Shown: piece after piece, positions 60,156 to 64,000 of the stretch
How the letters are laid out: every line of letters begins with the position of its first letter
How positions within the stretch are numbered: position 1 is the stretch's first letter
Origin: Amorphochlora amoebiformis
Lineage: Eukaryota; Cercozoa; Chlorarachniophyceae
NCBI GenBank assembly: GCA_054601695.1
Contig: BAAHQB010000060.1
Location: 806,001 to 870,000, forward strand
Length of the DNA stretch: 64,000 bases
Direction of reading: 5' to 3'
Translations under genes and position numbers: made by a program
Notes under the pieces: generated by a model
The model's input: the letters and a program-made list of their open reading frames with translations, nothing else
The model's database searches: none
Told to the model about the DNA's origin: nothing

Positions 60156-60611
60156 ATTATGAGGTGACTTTTTAGGTTAAGTTACATTTTAGTGATAGTG
60201 GTTTATGTGGTACACAAGGTTAAGGTGCACATTGTGGCCATCGCATGGTTCGTGGTGGTGGGTGGGATATTAGCGTCGCTCAATCACACAAGATTCGACT
60301 TTTCCTTTTTAGGTAACGCACAGCTATATAACATTCTTGCTCCTTTCGTTTCCTGTAATTTGAATACATTGTCGTCTGCACAAGGCAAAAATACATTTCA
60401 AATATTCATCGGTTGGTCAGGGATCTACAGCGTGAAAGTGCACGACGTTCACCATCGTCTCCCGGAGTCCAACTACGGGCAATATATAATGTTGTGGGAC
60501 AAGGTACCTCCTGCTTTAAAAAGATCCTCATATATTGTCACAAAACACGCTTTATATAACCAGATTATGGGCAGCTACAAACCCTATGTTGAACCAAAGA
60601 AGGAAAAATGA
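56280..60611 (+). CDS. Fatty acid hydroxylase / sterol desaturase superfamily protein, 273 aa, eight exons
   Basis: Exons 56280-56510, 56917-57020, 57246-57313, 58235-58333, 58407-58501, 60219-60312, 60421-60503 and 60564-60611 (stop TGA) join without phase conflict to 274 codons. The histidine boxes of a membrane di-iron oxygenase are complete: HRVLH (144-148), HKHHH (157-161) and HDVHH (238-242), with INVHPFEF (about 174-181) and ASLNHTRFD (218-226) between. Hydrophobic stretches include [14 protein letters not shown] in exon 1, [17 protein letters not shown] at the exon 3/4 join and [14 protein letters not shown] in exon 6. The enzyme should be an ER membrane protein acting on sterol or acyl lipids. 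Introns are 60 to 1717 bases. Introns 1, 2 and 5 hold minisatellites; introns 3 and 5 hold (TA)n. The first ATG is assumed; a 5' exon is possible. Confidence 0.88.
56775..56950 (+). repeat. Three copies of a 3' splice junction
   Basis: The acceptor and start of exon 56917 (GTATGCTCAG|CACCTGGATG) are preceded by imperfect copies (GTATGTGCAG|CACCTGGATG near 56796-56815, and a shorter one near 56860) with GAGCAATGTTTGTATGGACG between. Located in hydroxylase intron 1. Confidence 0.75.
57035..57200 (+). repeat. 41-base minisatellite in hydroxylase intron 2
   Basis: CACTCCTTCCCTGGACACAT with ATTCAACATTTATCTCGCATT, about four units. Confidence 0.8.
57375..58200. repeat. (TA)n and (TG)n blocks of hydroxylase intron 3
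   Basis: TA runs with an AT-rich, ATT/TAA-rich stretch at 57810-57950. Confidence 0.9.
58477..59125 (+). repeat. 38-base minisatellite made of an exon end and its 5' splice site
   Basis: Exon 5 ends CACCTAGTCACCAAATACCT then A|GTAAGCTTTTCATCTCA. About sixteen units of that same sequence follow in intron 5, with the donor changed to CTAAGC or GTCAGC. Confidence 0.88.
59290..59820. other. Non-repetitive island inside hydroxylase intron 5
   Basis: About 530 bases without microsatellites. It contains two diverged copies of AAGGCTGACTCAATGCAACG (about 59383 and 59451). It may be a remnant of a mobile element; no coding motif recognised. Confidence 0.35.
59840..60165. repeat. (TA)n tract
   Basis: TA and (TG)n in hydroxylase intron 5, before exon 60219-60312. 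Confidence 0.95.
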
Positions 60612-60861
60612 AGCCAAATAATCCGATAACTGACAAACACAAAGCGTCGGTACAGAACTATCTGCGAACTGTGATTGATTATTCTTCAAATTCTATTCGG
60701 CATTAATCGCAGTCGAGTTTGATCAAGACCTAGAGAAACCAATTTCTCTGTACTAATTATTCGCAGCTTACGCCGTTAACTTCTGCAGTTCTTGAAGAAA
60801 TTATAATTCACAAAATTCGATTACATAAATCCGTAATATATAAAATATATAGCAAACAAGG

Positions 60862-61229
60862 GTAAGGGTTAGGGTTAGGGTTAGGGTTAGGGTTAGGGTT
60901 AGGGTTAGGGTTAGGGTTAGGGTTAGGGTTAGGGTTAGGGTTAGGGTTAGGGTTAGGGTTAGGGTTAGGGTTAGGGTTAGGGTTAGGGTTAGGGTTAGGG
61001 TTAGGGTTAGGGTTAGGGTTAGGGTTAGGGTTAGGGTTAGGGTTAGGGTTAGGGTTAGGGTTAGGGTTAGGGTTAGGGTTAGGGTTAGGTGTTAGGGTTA
61101 GGGTTAGGGTTAGGGTTAGGGTTAGGGTTAGGGTTAGGGTTAGGGTTAGGGTTAGGGTTAGGGTTAGGGTTAGGGTTAGGGTTAGGGTTAGGGTTAGGGT
61201 TAGGGTTAGGGTTAGGGTTAGGGTTAGGG
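60862..61229 (+). repeat. Interstitial telomeric array, (TTAGGG)n
   Basis: About 61 head-to-tail TTAGGG units with a single interruption (TTAGGTGTTAGGG near 61084-61092). The G-rich strand runs left to right. It starts about 250 bases after the hydroxylase stop codon and passes directly into the 444-base satellite. Its near perfection implies recent origin or active maintenance. Confidence 0.97.
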
Positions 61230-64000
61230 TTTTGAATGTATCTGGCCTTTATTCCAAGATTTTTCAAGATTTCGATAAATTGAAAATTTTTGACATTTTT
61301 GGGAATCGAACCCACGATCCCCAGACTCAAAGCTAACGGACTGACCACTTGTCCATATGGCACTCTCAGCGACAAAAGTTTTCGCCGTGGGGTCCGACCC
61401 ACAGCCTACTCACTTCTGCCTTATGGCGCCATTATGGTCAATGGAGCCCCATGGGGGCCTCCGGGTGGTTGCTTAGGGGGTTGCACACCCATGTGTGTTA
61501 TACGAGATCATCTATTTATGGATGGGGCTGCGTAACTTAGGATTAGGGTTACGCCCAGACTATATATATAGCCATCTCGGCAACCATGTCAAAGTATCAA
61601 GGAAACAGTCTCCAGGGTTATGAATATTGAGATTATCAACCCTATATAAGGAGACCAAGCATAAGGAGTTAGGTTTTGAATGTATCTGGCCTTTATTCCA
61701 AGATTTTTCAAGATTTCGATAAATTGAAAATTTTTGACATTTTTGGGAATCGAACCCACGATCCCCAGACTCAAAGCTAACGGACTGACCACTTGTCCAT
61801 ATGGCACTCTCAGCGACAAAAGTTTTCGCCGTGGGGTCCGACCCACAGCCTACTCACTTCTGCCTTATGGCGCCATTATGGTCAATGGAGCCCCATGGGG
61901 GCCTCCGGGTGGTTGCTTAGGGGGTTGCACACCCATGTGTGTTATACGAGATCATCTATTTATGGATGGGGCTGCGTAACTTAGGATTAGGGTTACGCCC
62001 AGACTATATATATAGCCATCTCGGCAACCATGTCAAAGTATCAAGGAAACAGTCTCCAGGGTTATGAATATTGAGATTATCAACCCTATATAAGGAGACC
62101 AAGCATAAGGAGTTAGGTTTTGAATGTATCTGGCCTTTATTCCAAGATTTTTCAAGATTTCGATAAATTGAAAATTTTTGACATTTTTGGGAATCGAACC
62201 CACGATCCCCAGACTCAAAGCTAACGGACTGACCACTTGTCCATATGGCACTCTCAGCGACAAAAGTTTTCGCCGTGGGGTCCGACCCACAGCCTACTCA
62301 CTTCTGCCTTATGGCGCCATTATGGTCAATGGAGCCCCATGGGGGCCTCCGGGTGGTTGCTTAGGGGGTTGCACACCCATGTGTGTTATACGAGATCATC
62401 TATTTATGGATGGGGCTGCGTAACTTAGGATTAGGGTTACGCCCAGACTATATATATAGCCATCTCGGCAACCATGTCAAAGTATCAAGGAAACAGTCTC
62501 CAGGGTTATGAATATTGAGATTATCAACCCTATATAAGGAGACCAAGCATAAGGAGTTAGGTTTTGAATGTATCTGGCCTTTATTCCAAGATTTTTCAAG
62601 ATTTCGATAAATTGAAAATTTTTGACATTTTTGGGAAGCGAACCCACGATCCCCAGACTCAAAGCTAACGGACTGACCACTTGTCCATATGGCACTCTCA
62701 GCGACAAAAGTTTTCGCCGTGGGGTCCGACCCACAGCCTACTCACTTCTGCCTTATGGCGCCATTATGGTCAATGGAGCCCCATGGGGGCCTCCGGGTGG
62801 TTGCTTAGGGGGTTGCACACCCATGTGTGTTATACGAGATCATCTATTTATGGATGGGGCTGCGTAACTTAGGATTAGGGTTACGCCCAGACTATATATA
62901 TAGCCATCTCGGCAACCATGTCAAAGTATCAAGGAAACAGTCTCCAGGGTTATGAATATTGAGATTATCAACCCTATATAAGGAGACCAAGCATAAGGAG
63001 TTAGGTTTTGAATGTATCTGGCCTTTATTCCAAGATTTTTCAAGATTTCGATAAATTGAAAATTTTTGACATTTTTGGGAATCGAACCCACGATCCCCAG
63101 ACTCAAAGCTAACGGACTGACCACTTGTCCATATGGCACTCTCAGCGACAAAAGTTTTCGCCGTGGGGTCCGACCCACAGCCTACTCACTTCTGCCTTAT
63201 GGCGCCATTATGGTCAATGGAGCCCCATGGGGGCCTCCGGGTGGTTGCTTAGGGGGTTGCACACCCATGTGTGTTATACGAGATCATCTATTTATGGATG
63301 GGGCTGCGTAACTTAGGATTAGGGTTACGCCCAGACTATATATATAGCCATCTCGGCAACCATGTCAAAGTATCAAGGAAACAGTCTCCAGGGTTATGAA
63401 TATTGAGATTATCAACCCTATATAAGGAGACCAAGCATAAGGAGTTAGGTTTTGAATGTATCTGGCCTTTATTCCAAGATTTTTCAAGATTTCGATAAAT
63501 TGAAAATTTTTGACATTTTTGGGAATCGAACCCACGATCCCCAGACTCAAAGCTAACGGACTGACCACTTGTCCATATGGCACTCTCAGCGACAAAAGTT
63601 TTCGCCGTGGGGTCCGACCCACAGCCTACTCACTTCTGCCTTATGGCGCCATTATGGTCAATGGAGCCCCATGGGGGCCTCCGGGTGGTTGCTTAGGGGG
63701 TTGCACACCCATGTGTGTTATACGAGATCATCTATTTATGGATGGGGCTGCGTAACTTAGGATTAGGGTTAGGGTTACGCCCAGACTATATATATAGCCA
63801 TCTCGGCAACCATGTCAAAGTATCAAGGAAACAGTCTCCAGGGTTATGAATATTGAGATTATCAACCCTATATAAGGAGACCAAGCATAAGGAGTTAGGT
63901 TTTGAATGTATCTGGCCTTTATTCCAAGATTTTTCAAGATTTCGATAAATTGAAAATTTTTGACATTTTTGGGAATCGAACCCACGATCCCCAGACTCAA
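61230..64000 (+). repeat. 444-base tandem satellite (six full units and one partial)
   Basis: Units begin TTTTGAATGTATCTGGCC at 61230, 61674, 62118, 62562, 63006, 63450 and 63900 (cut by the window end). They are nearly identical. The sixth is 450 bases because it has one extra TTAGGG (about 63766-63777). Each unit carries a short degenerate telomeric motif (TTAGGATTAGGGTTACG), a tRNA-like segment on the minus strand and a TATATATA run. The open frames of 60 to 85 codons in every unit are by-products. Confidence 0.96.
61300..61366 (-). other. tRNA-like Pol III promoter segment, repeated in every satellite unit
   Basis: On the minus strand, an A-box-like TGGACAAGTGG (61345-61355) precedes a perfect B-box GGTTCGATTCC (61302-61312). 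They flank D-stem bases GGAC/GTCC and a T-arm GGG-TTCGATT-CCC. The acceptor and anticodon stems do not pair well, so this is a tRNA-derived (SINE-like) relic and not a working tRNA. It recurs every 444 bases. In the unit starting at 62562 the B-box has one change (plus strand gggaagcgaaccc, about 62635-62647). Confidence 0.6.

Noticed and set aside
61300-61366. A functional tRNA gene
   Set aside because: A and B boxes and T-arm are present, but the acceptor stem and anticodon stem do not pair.
61290-63760. Repeated frames of 63, 81 and 85 codons in the satellite
   Set aside because: Identical in every unit because the DNA is a satellite. They overlap the tRNA-like segment and show no protein motif.

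Overview
This is a nuclear window from a single-celled or simple eukaryote (protist or alga; the lineage cannot be fixed from the sequence). It has spliced genes with GT-AG introns, no prokaryotic operons, long (TA)n and (CA)n microsatellites in almost every intron, and a vertebrate-type TTAGGG telomeric array. Most long open frames are microsatellite or minisatellite read-through and are not genes. The real genes are broken into exons of 40 to 200 bases. I assembled them by hand from splice sites, reading phase and family motifs. None has transcript support here, but the exon phases close without conflict over most of each gene.

Layout, left to right. (1) A very large minus-strand gene, about 15429 down to 246, encodes a seven-transmembrane protein fused to an RGS domain (a regulator of heterotrimeric G protein signalling). 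(2) A tandem segmental duplication of about 7.5 to 8 kb follows (copy A 13043-21002, copy B 21003-about 28450). Each copy carries an intact plus-strand gene for an unknown four-helix membrane protein (15725-16831 and 23123-24253). Copy A also carries a broken 3' fragment of the neighbouring prolyl 4-hydroxylase gene. Copy B carries a broken 5' fragment of the 7TM-RGS gene. (3) A minus-strand secreted prolyl 4-hydroxylase-like gene runs 33523 to 25879. (4) A minus-strand fucosyltransferase-like Golgi enzyme runs 39970 to 35948. (5) A plus-strand gene for a basic protein of about 333 residues spans 40853-43511. (6) A minus-strand gene for an unknown protein of about 181 residues spans 48235-44229. 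(7) Small minus-strand gene models lie at 53106-50460 and around 54303-56000. (8) A plus-strand fatty acid hydroxylase / sterol desaturase superfamily gene spans 56280-60611. (9) The right end is an array of about 61 TTAGGG units (60862-61229), followed directly by a 444-bp tandem satellite that runs off the window. Each satellite unit contains a tRNA-like RNA polymerase III A-box/B-box pair.

The most unusual property is shared by most of the genes: many introns contain minisatellites whose repeat unit is, or includes, a copy of the adjoining splice junction (end of exon plus 5' splice site, or 3' splice site plus start of exon). I found a dozen or so independent cases. This suggests that introns in this genome grow, or arise, by tandem duplication across splice sites.
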